Made by a program: the position numbers and the translations under genes | Shown: positions 33,586 to 41,854 of the stretch, in pieces | How positions within the stretch are numbered: position 1 is the stretch's first letter | How the letters are laid out: the number at the start of each line of letters is the position of its first letter | Notes under the pieces: generated by a model | What the model saw: the letters and a program-made list of their open reading frames with translations, nothing else | What the model was told of the DNA's origin: nothing | Databases searched by the model: none | Assembly: GCA_013375455.1 (NCBI GenBank) | Contig: JABXJT010000002.1 | Coordinates: forward strand, 37,537 to 101,536 | Direction: 5' to 3' | From: Candidatus Helarchaeota archaeon | GTDB taxonomy: Archaea; Asgardarchaeota; Lokiarchaeia; Helarchaeales; HEL-GB-A | DNA: 64,000 nt

Positions 33586-34647
33586 GTGGATATAATAATT
33601 CTTTTTGGATATTTTTTTACGATTGTAATGTATCTTTTTAATATTATTGTTTTAACAGCACAAGCGAAGCGATCTTATCGATTAAATCATAAAGAATCGT
33701 TTTACAGCTTATGTCTCTGTATAGGAACCCTCGTTATAGGTGCATTAGTACTTTTAACCTACGGTTCTTTTGATGTTCATTTGAGCATTATTATCGTCCT
33801 GTGTGCCGGAATTACTTTTGGTTTTTTCGTGGTATCTAATCTCATCCATTTTCTCCTTGAACGACGTAAACCCCCATCCAAGAAGGAAATTGATTTTACA
33901 GAGCGAGAAAGCGTGCGACATGAAATAGTACGAAAAATTTTTCACATAGTCCTTTTCTTTGGAATCATTACGTTGTTGGTCGTTGGTTTTCTAATTGTCG
34001 AGCAGCTTTACAATGACAAGGCACCAATCATAAATCTCGATGAAATGTATTTCGATTATTGGGGCTCTTTGGATGGATTAAACATGCATATATTACGAGC
34101 ACCTGATATTGGACAAGGCATGATCATGCTTTTCTTTTTTTTATTAACTACAATTTTTATCATGAATGAAGGAGCCCGAGTAGGTAAATGGTATTACTTT
34201 CCTCTAAAAAAACTCGCAGCACTTGGGATCCGTGAAAAAGAGAAAGAAACAATGGCATCATACGTTTATTTTACTTTAGGAATGGTCTTTGCATCCATTT
34301 TTCTATATCCAATACCCCTTTTCTCAATTATTGGAATTCTATGCTTTGCAGATACTGCAGCAAGTCTTTTTGGACGGAGATACGGGAAACATAAGTTACA
34401 ATTTAATAAGACGAAATCTTGGGAAGGCGCTGTCGGAGGCTTCGTGGTCTGCTATATAGTAACCTTTCTATTTGTCGGACCCATATGGGGTTTAGCGGCA
34501 TCACTTGTATTTTTGGCGATCGATTTAATTACACCGATTATTCCTATATCGGATAATATAGCGATCCCAATTGGTGTAACGGGGGTTTATCTACTGCTCT
34601 CCTTCCTCCAAGTCCCAATGTACTTGATAGTTTTTGCTGGGCTTTAA
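33586..34647 (+). CDS. Polyprenol (dolichol/phytol) kinase-like membrane enzyme
   Basis: This ~353-residue protein has about nine membrane helices. The conserved motifs of the CTP-dependent dolichol/phytol kinase family are present: ERESVRHEIVRKIFHI, GILCFADTAASLFGRRYGKHKL, KSWEGAVGGF and SDNIAIPIG. Members phosphorylate long isoprenoid alcohols using CTP; in archaea the products serve as lipid carriers for protein N-glycosylation or in lipid salvage. The many glycosylation sequons in the surface proteins of this window fit such a need. Start is GTG 33586 or TTG 33583; neither has a good ribosome-binding site. Confidence 0.82.
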   Translation: MDIIILFGYFFTIVMYLFNIIVLTAQAKRSYRLNHKESFYSLCLCIGTLVIGALVLLTYGSFDVHLSIIIVLCAGITFGFFVVSNLIHFLLERRKPPSKKEIDFTERESVRHEIVRKIFHIVLFFGIITLLVVGFLIVEQLYNDKAPIINLDEMYFDYWGSLDGLNMHILRAPDIGQGMIMLFFFLLTTIFIMNEGARVGKWYYFPLKKLAALGIREKEKETMASYVYFTLGMVFASIFLYPIPLFSIIGILCFADTAASLFGRRYGKHKLQFNKTKSWEGAVGGFVVCYIVTFLFVGPIWGLAASLVFLAIDLITPIIPISDNIAIPIGVTGVYLLLSFLQVPMYLIVFAGL

Positions 34648-34696
34648 GACATAATGTTTATGAATGAATTTAGTACAAATATAACTGTGTTATAAA

Positions 34697-35773
34697 ATGG
34701 TCAAGACAATCGCGGAATTGAAGATAGAACTTCAATCACTTGGGATGAAGAGCGAAAGTGGGGTAATTAAGGGACGTAAAGGTGGGGCAGGTCCTGCTGG
34801 AGGGCGCTGTTTTCAGTTCAAAGATGGCTCTTCTGCCAATGTCCCTTTATGGCCCACTTTCACTGAAAAATCACCTTATTCACTTAAAAATGGTCAGGTT
34901 TATTTTAATAATTCCTTAATGGAAGATATTCAATTAGTTCCAATTCCTAAATTCTATTCTAAATTCACTTCTGATAATGTTTCCATGAAAAAAATAGCGC
35001 GCCTTCATGGAACCGAATGTATTGCCTCCACCGTTGTACAAACGTGTCAATATTGGAAAAATAATCTCTCCTGCCAGTTTTGTGGAATTGAATTATCCCT
35101 TCAATCAGGGGACACCATCGCCAAGAAAACCCCAAAACAACTCAGAGAAGTGGTTGGCGCAGCCATTGAGGAAAATATTTGCCAACATATGACTCTTACC
35201 ATTGGAAGCCTACCCATAAAAGACAAAGGTGCTGCTATATACACCGATATTGTTCGTGAAATTAAAACATATTATGATATCCCAATTCACGTCCAATTAG
35301 AACCCCCAGAAAATCTTCAATCTCTGGAAGACTTACAACAAATTGGTGTGGATACAGTAGGAATTCACCTTGAATCTTTTGATAACAGTATTTTACAAGT
35401 AGTATGTCCAGGTAAAGTGCAAATTCCCTTTGAAAAATATGAAGCTGCTTGGAAATCGGCGGTCCAGCTCTTTGGTGAAAACCAAGTTGATTCATATCTT
35501 CTTGTTGGGTTAGGCGAATCAGATCAAAGCATACTTGAAGGGTGTGCAGTCCTTTTACAGTTAGGTGTCATCCCATACGTTGTACCTTTTCGTCCAATTC
35601 CTGGGACTCCTTTAGAAACCAATCCTACCCCCACTCCATCACGATTATTGAGACTTTTTACCAAGATCGCCCAACAGTTACGTGACTTCGGCGTTGATCC
35701 AACTAAAAATAAGGCTGGGTGTGTCAGATGCGGCGATTGCAGCCCCCTTACTGAAGCATATAAATATCTTTAA
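34697..35773 (+). CDS. Radical SAM protein of the MSMEG_0568 type
   Basis: This 358-residue protein matches the MSMEG_0568 family of radical SAM proteins. The N-terminus has ELQSLGMKSESG and GRKGGAGPAGGR, then a VPLWPTFTEKSPY block. The iron-sulfur cysteines are C117, C126 and C129, an unusual C-x8-C-x2-C spacing. Later blocks are LTIGSLPIKDKGAAIY, HVQLEPPENLQSL, GVDTVGIHLESFDNS, VCPGKVQIPFEKYEAAWKS and YLLVGLGESD. A further CVRCGDC lies near the end, possibly holding an auxiliary cluster. In bacteria the family sits in clusters with a nitrilase and an acetyltransferase; those are not adjacent here. The reaction is unknown. Confidence 0.85.
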   Translation: MVKTIAELKIELQSLGMKSESGVIKGRKGGAGPAGGRCFQFKDGSSANVPLWPTFTEKSPYSLKNGQVYFNNSLMEDIQLVPIPKFYSKFTSDNVSMKKIARLHGTECIASTVVQTCQYWKNNLSCQFCGIELSLQSGDTIAKKTPKQLREVVGAAIEENICQHMTLTIGSLPIKDKGAAIYTDIVREIKTYYDIPIHVQLEPPENLQSLEDLQQIGVDTVGIHLESFDNSILQVVCPGKVQIPFEKYEAAWKSAVQLFGENQVDSYLLVGLGESDQSILEGCAVLLQLGVIPYVVPFRPIPGTPLETNPTPTPSRLLRLFTKIAQQLRDFGVDPTKNKAGCVRCGDCSPLTEAYKYL

Positions 35774-35778
35774 TTCAT

Positions 35779-37116
35779 TTAATCTGAGGAGCGGCGTGTT
35801 TGAAAGTATCGCAGCGTCCACAGTGCTTTTACCGCTCGTTCCACGTCTTGAACATAAGACAGCATTTCGATTTCGTTCAGTCCTTGTATAATCCGTTGGA
35901 GTGAGGGAGGCTCTACTTGGATGCAAGCGGCTATAATCGGCTTATTTGGAAATTCATGCTTGAGTGTCCCAAAATATTTTGGTATATCGAATTCAATCTC
36001 CTTAAAAATCTCCAAAACCACAATTACTGCATCAATATTATCATCACTCAAAAGCGCTCTTATCCCTGCTGCATATTTCTCCCCAACTTCCTCACCATCA
36101 AACCTGACCGGTGGCCAGTAATCCACTGGATTGAGATTCGGATCTGAATTATTGGGGTGAAGGACTTTTTCTCGCAAAATTTTTATCGTCCTTTCTGATA
36201 GATTCCCCAGCTCTAATCCATAGAGGGGCAATTTAGTGGTAATTAATGTTAGGGCTCCTGAACTGGGTCCAATCAAGCCAATCCTATTTCCTAGAGGTAA
36301 GGGCGCTTGAAGGAAGGCTTTCCCCATCTCGAACAAATCTTGATACGCTTCCACAGGAATGGCTCCTGCATCCTTTATGATTTCACAAGGGTTGGACTGA
36401 TTGGCCTTTAAATATAGAATTGGTTTGATTTTATGATACTTTGAAATTACATTTAATAGATTTTGATCAAGACTGACAAGATGAAGCAGTATTACATCCG
36501 TTGCTGGATCATTGATTAAATATTTAAGAACTTCATGTTTCTGTACATCACAAGCTCTTCCGAGGTGTGCAATTTTAGAGAAACCAATTTGCTGACTTGG
36601 GCTCCACCAACCACACCCTCCAGCTAATCCTCCTGATGCTGCTATGTATCCAATTCGTCCAGAACCATCAAAATTGCATCTGACTGGAATGATAGAGGTG
36701 GTGAAATTATCTGAGAAGTTGATGAATCCAATGGTATTAGATCCAATAATTCTAACCCCATTTTCTCGAGCCAATCTCGTTAGTTGATCTTCTGTTTCAG
36801 TATTTATGAAAGAGGCTTCGACCATTATGCTCTTAATCCCAAATTCAATGCAAATTTGTGCCGCTTTAAAAACTTTCTCAGGACTGAGCACAATAATGCC
36901 TAGTTCAGGTATTTCTGGAAGTTCTTTTATGCTTTTATACGTATTAATGCCAAAAATCTCCTCCCTATGAGGATTAACCAGGTATATTTTTCCCTTATAC
37001 CTAATATTTCGTAAATTACGGATTATTTGGTTCCCAAATTTTCCTTCAACGTTGCTTGCACCGCAAACTACGATTGATTTGGGATTAAAGAATGGTTCTA
37101 GCTCCATAGTTACCAA
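35779..37116 (-). CDS. Acyl-CoA synthetase (NDP-forming) paralog lacking the active-site histidine loop
   Basis: This 445-residue protein resembles the alpha subunit of NDP-forming acyl-CoA synthetases. It has the CoA-binding start FFNPKSIVVCGASNVEGKFG, RIIGSNTIGFIN, GYIAASGGLAGGCGWW and NRIGLIGPSSGALTLI. The stretch where the intact homolog at 27071-28549 reads VILLRGGQ ... AASHTGSIAGS ... GAIPV is here ILYLKANQSNPCEIIKDAGAIPV, so about 20 residues including the phosphorylated histidine are missing. Catalysis by the usual phosphohistidine route is therefore unlikely. It might bind acyl-CoA as a sensor or regulate a partner enzyme. It has no beta domain. Its stop lies next to the convergent radical SAM gene. 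Confidence 0.8.
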   Translation of the reverse strand: MVTMELEPFFNPKSIVVCGASNVEGKFGNQIIRNLRNIRYKGKIYLVNPHREEIFGINTYKSIKELPEIPELGIIVLSPEKVFKAAQICIEFGIKSIMVEASFINTETEDQLTRLARENGVRIIGSNTIGFINFSDNFTTSIIPVRCNFDGSGRIGYIAASGGLAGGCGWWSPSQQIGFSKIAHLGRACDVQKHEVLKYLINDPATDVILLHLVSLDQNLLNVISKYHKIKPILYLKANQSNPCEIIKDAGAIPVEAYQDLFEMGKAFLQAPLPLGNRIGLIGPSSGALTLITTKLPLYGLELGNLSERTIKILREKVLHPNNSDPNLNPVDYWPPVRFDGEEVGEKYAAGIRALLSDDNIDAVIVVLEIFKEIEFDIPKYFGTLKHEFPNKPIIAACIQVEPPSLQRIIQGLNEIEMLSYVQDVERAVKALWTLRYFQTRRSSD

Positions 37117-37248
37117 GATATCTTTTTTTCACGTAATTTTATCACTGTATATACTTATGTTTATTACCGAAATTTTCGTTATAAATTTTTTTAAAAAACC
37201 TTATCAAGGAACGGTCGAAAGTATTTTAAAAAAAGGATTAGAAATAGC

Positions 37249-38715
37249 ATGAACACCGATTTTAATGCCATTGTAATCGGTACTGGTATAGGTGGTTCCG
37301 CCTGTGCTGCACTCCTCGCTCATGCAGGATTCAAGACGTTGGTTCTTGAAAAAAATGAACGCGTGGGTGGAATGTCTTCATCCTATGAGAAAGAAGGATT
37401 TATTATTGATTCCGCAATTCACGTTTTTTCCTCGGGCATGAAAGGACGGTTTGGAAAAATTTTAAAGAAAGTGGAGTGTCGTGATTACCTAAAATTTGTT
37501 AATATCACGGATAGAACTGCCCTGCGTGCATTAGGACAAAAGGGCTATACCCGTCTTGCCTTCAATCCGGCTACTCTAAGTTCCAGTCAAAAAGAAGCAC
37601 CCACTTTCAAGGACTCCCAGCAGGTCGATCTATCCAAGATGGGTTTTAATAGAGATGATATGAAAGTCCTAATGAGAATAATGGGGAATATTTTACAGAC
37701 CAGTAAGAAAAAGCTCAAGAAAATGTATGAGGAACAATTAACCTTTGAAAATTATTTGAAAAAATTCAATCCAAGTGGTGGCATTAAATCTCTTCTTGCA
37801 TTTTTAACCGGAGGAATGTTTGGTTTAGCACCAAGAAATGCCTCAGCACCGGAATTAATTCAAGGGTTAACCGAATGGGTCGTTACAAATGACTTATCTT
37901 ATCCCATTGGCGGGGCAATTGCCGTTCCTCAGGCGTTCCTGAAAGCAGTTACACGATACGGGGGCGAGGTCAGAACCAACACTCCAGTTGAAAAAATCAT
38001 CATCGAGGATGGGAAGGCCAAGGGTGTAATCGTTAAAGGAAAACCCATTACTTCACGGGTCGTGATATCCAATGCTGGAATTAAACCCACGGTACGCTCC
38101 TTGGTTGGGAGGCAACATTTCGAGAAAGAATATGTAGATAAGGTTGAAGGCTTAAAGCCCTCATACTCAGCGGTAACATTCAAGTTTGCGCTGCAGGAAC
38201 CCATCATTGACCATCACGTGTTTGTAAATCTTTATTATGGCGATTTAAGCGTTTTTGGTGAAAAAGAACGAACACCCGGAGGGCCTAAAGCAACTGGCTT
38301 TATGACCATTATTCCCACCAATGCAGACCCCAATCTAGCACCTCCTGGGCACCAGCTCGTTATCTTTGGAACACTCGCTCCCGCTCACTCAATGGACTGG
38401 AAAGCCTTTACCGACCATTATTACCAAGATATCCTAAAATTTTACCCAGATATAGAAGATAAAACTCTCTTCATGGATATTACAACCCCCCTAGACTTGG
38501 CAAAGATGTCTGGAAAAGCGTTTGGACCTATAGAAACTACTGCTTTAACCCCTGATCAATCAGGCCCATACCGCATCTCCTCAGAACTTCCCATAGAAAA
38601 CTTATTCGTTGTAGGAGATACTGCTGGTACAAATACCCACGGCATTGGGACACAACTTGCTGCGGATTCGGCGATTCGCTTAGCTGAGATAATCGTTAAA
38701 AAATATAAAGTTTAA
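37249..38715 (+). CDS. Phytoene-dehydrogenase-like FAD flavoprotein
   Basis: This 488-residue protein has the FAD-binding Rossmann start AIVIGTGIGGSACAALLAHAGFKTLVLEKN and GGMSSSYEKEGFIID, typical of the CrtI/phytoene desaturase and retinol saturase superfamily. The closing block NLFVVGDTAGTNTHGIGTQLAADSAIRLAE is the usual second FAD-contacting motif. Substrates in this group are isoprenoid chains or carotenoids, and sometimes unknown lipids. No carotenoid genes are adjacent; a polyprenol kinase lies about 3 kb away. ATG 37249 is the natural start of the fold. Confidence 0.83.
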   Translation: MNTDFNAIVIGTGIGGSACAALLAHAGFKTLVLEKNERVGGMSSSYEKEGFIIDSAIHVFSSGMKGRFGKILKKVECRDYLKFVNITDRTALRALGQKGYTRLAFNPATLSSSQKEAPTFKDSQQVDLSKMGFNRDDMKVLMRIMGNILQTSKKKLKKMYEEQLTFENYLKKFNPSGGIKSLLAFLTGGMFGLAPRNASAPELIQGLTEWVVTNDLSYPIGGAIAVPQAFLKAVTRYGGEVRTNTPVEKIIIEDGKAKGVIVKGKPITSRVVISNAGIKPTVRSLVGRQHFEKEYVDKVEGLKPSYSAVTFKFALQEPIIDHHVFVNLYYGDLSVFGEKERTPGGPKATGFMTIIPTNADPNLAPPGHQLVIFGTLAPAHSMDWKAFTDHYYQDILKFYPDIEDKTLFMDITTPLDLAKMSGKAFGPIETTALTPDQSGPYRISSELPIENLFVVGDTAGTNTHGIGTQLAADSAIRLAEIIVKKYKV

Positions 38716-38893
38716 TTAGTTTTCATATCAAGCAAAAGAGCAAAAACCGTATATTTCTAACGAAAGTAATAATGAGCAATTGATATTTTAGGTATAAAAT
38801 TGAAAAATGAAAATATCATAAAATTAAAAACATATAAAAAATTTTAATGATAGGAAAAAATTTTTTACTTAGAAATAATGGATATGTAACATT

Positions 38894-39781
38894 ATGGAAG
38901 AATTTACTCTCCTAGATGATACTATTATAGCAATGGAAAAATCTCTTGAAAATAAAAAATTTAATTGGACAAACATTTTTGCAAATAGGCTTGTTACTGA
39001 TGCTGTATTAAAAGAGAATTCATTTTATAATTTATTTGGTCTATTAATTAAAGATTCAATTGAATTAATTTCTCTATTAGATAGAGTTGAAGAAACAGAT
39101 AAAATAATTATAAAAGAGATTCTAAAGTTTATTAAGGATTTTAAAAAAATTGTAAAAGAGAATTCAAATAATAAATTCAAATTGTTATGGGCTCAATATA
39201 AACGATTTTATGAAGACTTGTTAAAAATTCAATCAGCTGATGAGGAGAAGCATTATCGGGTGAATATTGATTTCACCAACCAAGGTATCGAACATTTATT
39301 ATTATTATGTCAAAAAGAATTAAAGCAATCTGTTGTAAAAAAACGATTAGTAATTTTAGGTATAATGAATGAATTAGAAAGAATATTTAAGAATTTTGGA
39401 TTTGAAATTAAACATTTAGTGTTAAAAACTTATATTACTTTGTACAATAGAACTATTGATTACATTATATTTGATGCTATTAAAAATAAAGAAGAACAAT
39501 CTGAACAAACAAAAAAACAATTATTAGAAAGAATTAGTCCCTTTCTTAATAATTTAAGTGAATATAATGAAGATCCAAATAAATTCGTTGAAAATAGTGA
39601 AAAATATTTATTAGAACTAGCGAGAGAATGGAGAACATTATATTTAACCTATTTAGACTTAGTTCCAAGATCTATTAAAGTAAGGAAAAAAGAAAAAGAT
39701 AAATTAGTCATTCCAGATGAGGCAAAAGAACAATTGAAAGATATGGTTTCAAAATCTATCTTTGAAAAGAGGGAGAATTAG
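38894..39781 (+). CDS. Unknown helical protein, first gene of an AT-rich cassette
   Basis: This 295-residue protein is not recognised. It is almost wholly helical and lysine/glutamate rich, with amphipathic stretches such as IIIKEILKFIKDFKKIV and KKQLLERISPFLNNL. There is no signal peptide, membrane helix or known motif. The DNA is much more AT-rich than flanking housekeeping genes. A TATA-like ATATAAAAA lies 54 bases upstream of the ATG. The stop codon abuts the ATG of the next gene, so the three genes at 38894-41268 form an operon. Confidence 0.65.
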   Translation: MEEFTLLDDTIIAMEKSLENKKFNWTNIFANRLVTDAVLKENSFYNLFGLLIKDSIELISLLDRVEETDKIIIKEILKFIKDFKKIVKENSNNKFKLLWAQYKRFYEDLLKIQSADEEKHYRVNIDFTNQGIEHLLLLCQKELKQSVVKKRLVILGIMNELERIFKNFGFEIKHLVLKTYITLYNRTIDYIIFDAIKNKEEQSEQTKKQLLERISPFLNNLSEYNEDPNKFVENSEKYLLELAREWRTLYLTYLDLVPRSIKVRKKEKDKLVIPDEAKEQLKDMVSKSIFEKREN

Positions 39782-40888
39782 ATGGTTGTATCTTTATCTA
39801 ATAATATTTTAATTAACTCTACTAATTCTCAAACTAAATCCTTGGATTCATCAAAGCCTTTAATAAAAAGTAGTTCAGATAGTGATTTAATTCTTTCTTT
39901 TAATTTTAAAAGAGATTTCTTAAATTTATTTTACATTTTAAAGAAAAATAATCCTGAAATGGATATTGATTCAATTATTAATTTCGTGATAAAACAAATT
40001 GAAATTAATGTAGTAAATCAAATCAGTAATTTAAATTTCAATAAAAAAGACATAAAACGGCACATTCGGAAATTAAAATATCTACATAGAAGATCTCCTA
40101 AAAGAGGAAAACCAGGAATTGAAATTCAGATAAATAATAACTATCATATGTTATATTTAAATAAATTAAGCAGTTTATTAAAAAGGATAGAAAAGTTTAA
40201 CGAAATTGAAAGCGATTTTGATGGAAATAATTTTTATACTTTAACTCAGGATGGATTTGGTAAATATTCTTCCGATTTTTTGCCTGAAAAAATGTATCCA
40301 TTAGAGGAAAATACTTCCGATTTTTATGAACCGAATAAAATAAGAAAAACTTATGACCTTGAGGAGTCAGATCAATTAGCTCATTTCAATTTATTAGAAA
40401 TCCAAAAAGATCTATTATTTTATAATGTTTTTGAAAAGGAATTAGATTATGGTGAAATAGAAGAAATATTAAATAATGGAAATAAATGGATTCAATTTGT
40501 TAATTATTATAAAAATTTAGATTTAAGTTTGAATAAGATTAAGGAAAATATCTTAAATTTAGAAAATGATTGGGATGGAGAAAATAGTATAGGTTATAAA
40601 GAGGAGACTTTAGATAGAACTATTAATTTTATTAAGAATATTTCAAAAAAATTTTGGATAGATTTTAAATTTATTATGGAAATACCTGATATTTTTCCTG
40701 GAACTAAAGGAGATATTGATATTGATTGGAAATTAGATACTTTTCAATTATTGCTTACAATTCCTCAAGATCCAAATAAACCTACGGCTTTTTATGGGGA
40801 TGATTATGGAATTAATAAAATTAAAGGAACCTTTGATATTAAAAAATTAGATTCCGTGATCGTACCATGGTTGAAGCTCTTTCACTAG
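39782..40888 (+). CDS. Unknown protein with a C-terminal WDGE-type domain
   Basis: This 368-residue protein starts one base after the previous stop, with GAGGGA upstream. The N-terminal third is polar and helical. The C-terminal ~120 residues resemble a recurrent prokaryotic domain: LENDWDGENSIGYKEETLDRT, a PDIFPGTKGDIDIDWKLD segment, and FYGDDYG. I recall short bacterial proteins with the same WDG and P-x-x-x-x-G-x-I-x-x-x-W pattern in accessory regions, function unknown. It overlaps the next gene by 22 bases. AT-rich codon use matches its neighbours in the cassette and differs from the flanks. Confidence 0.65.
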   Translation: MVVSLSNNILINSTNSQTKSLDSSKPLIKSSSDSDLILSFNFKRDFLNLFYILKKNNPEMDIDSIINFVIKQIEINVVNQISNLNFNKKDIKRHIRKLKYLHRRSPKRGKPGIEIQINNNYHMLYLNKLSSLLKRIEKFNEIESDFDGNNFYTLTQDGFGKYSSDFLPEKMYPLEENTSDFYEPNKIRKTYDLEESDQLAHFNLLEIQKDLLFYNVFEKELDYGEIEEILNNGNKWIQFVNYYKNLDLSLNKIKENILNLENDWDGENSIGYKEETLDRTINFIKNISKKFWIDFKFIMEIPDIFPGTKGDIDIDWKLDTFQLLLTIPQDPNKPTAFYGDDYGINKIKGTFDIKKLDSVIVPWLKLFH

Positions 40889-41268
40889 CCCCTGAAGATA
40901 TTCCGAATGAAGATCAATTATATTATCGTTATCACAAACAATATTATAAAAAACGTGGAGAAATTAGAGCGTCTTGTTTTAGAATCATAAATAATGTAAT
41001 TTCGACGAATTGGAGTCGTTATTCCACACCTGAAATATGTCAAGAACAAGCAAAAGTACCAAGTGATAATGGTATAATAAAAATAAATGTTGGAGAAGTA
41101 CGGAATATTGATTTATTAGATGTTCAACATAATCCAAGAGAAGATAATAGAGCTCATACACATATTATTGGTTTTGAAATTTGTGAAACCCAAGCAGATA
41201 AAAATGAAATTCGAGTGAAATTATCTAATATATCTAGTTGGGTTATTGAACTTAATTTTAATTTCTAA
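40867..41268 (+). CDS. Small unknown protein, third gene of the AT-rich cassette
   Basis: This 133-residue protein overlaps the previous gene by 22 bases, so translation is probably coupled. Notable stretches are DQLYYRYHKQYY, STNWSRYSTPEICQ, VQHNPREDNRAHTHIIG and SSWVIELNF. The conserved-looking Arg, His and Tyr residues, with paired HTH-type histidines (H in AHTH), could be catalytic or metal-binding, but no family with known activity is recognised. It is likely a partner of the WDGE-domain protein. Confidence 0.65.
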   Translation: MVEALSLAPEDIPNEDQLYYRYHKQYYKKRGEIRASCFRIINNVISTNWSRYSTPEICQEQAKVPSDNGIIKINVGEVRNIDLLDVQHNPREDNRAHTHIIGFEICETQADKNEIRVKLSNISSWVIELNFNF

Positions 41269-41339
41269 AAAAAGAAGATATCAACGCATTTTTGCTTGAG
41301 TCATTGAATTTATTATGAAGTGTATCTACTATAAACTAT

Positions 41340-41840
41340 TTAATCAAGAGTTTTTCTTAAATTTTCGATTATTGTCTGCATTCGCAAGTCACTTCGACTG
41401 AATTTTACCATCATCTTTTTATGCTTTATTTCTCCAAAAAGTGTGGGTCCGTCCTCAACCACCTTATAACCTATTTTTTTAAAAAAATCGATCGCCGTTT
41501 CTCTAGCATTTAAAACGAGATATTTAATGAATTTATTCTTTGCCGTTAGATGAATCGCTTCCATGAGCTTGCCTGCCACTCCCTTCTTGCGAAAATCTTC
41601 CTCGACCGCTAAATACCTTACTTGTCCGACGTCTTCTTTGACCATATGGAGTCGTGCGGTACCAACGATTCGATTAAGAAAGAGTGCAATGAAGTGAAAG
41701 GCCTCCGATTCAAATTGGTCTTTTTCAGAGCCTCGAGGTTGATTCCACGGTTTTCTTAATATTCTCCATCTCAAATCGTACATCAATTCAAATTCTTTTT
41801 TAGTTCTAGGTTGACGAATGATTAGAATTCCACTCATCAA
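41340..41840 (-). CDS. GNAT-family N-acetyltransferase
   Basis: This 166-residue protein has the GNAT fold with acetyl-CoA motif A VRYLAVEEDFRKKGVAGKLM and the following helix. The N-terminal YDLRWRILRKPW and the ESEAFHFIALFLN strand recall ElaA-like members. The end reads NARETAIDFFKKIGYKVV. The substrate cannot be told from sequence. It lies 14 bases after the longin/DENN-like gene on the same strand, so they may be co-transcribed. Confidence 0.82.
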   Translation of the reverse strand: MMSGILIIRQPRTKKEFELMYDLRWRILRKPWNQPRGSEKDQFESEAFHFIALFLNRIVGTARLHMVKEDVGQVRYLAVEEDFRKKGVAGKLMEAIHLTAKNKFIKYLVLNARETAIDFFKKIGYKVVEDGPTLFGEIKHKKMMVKFSRSDLRMQTIIENLRKTLD

Positions 41841-41854
41841 TCAAACTATCCTAA

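Noticed and set aside
38894..41268. Prophage or plasmid fragment
   Set aside because: No integrase, capsid, terminase or replication gene is present. Only composition and gene coupling set the region apart.
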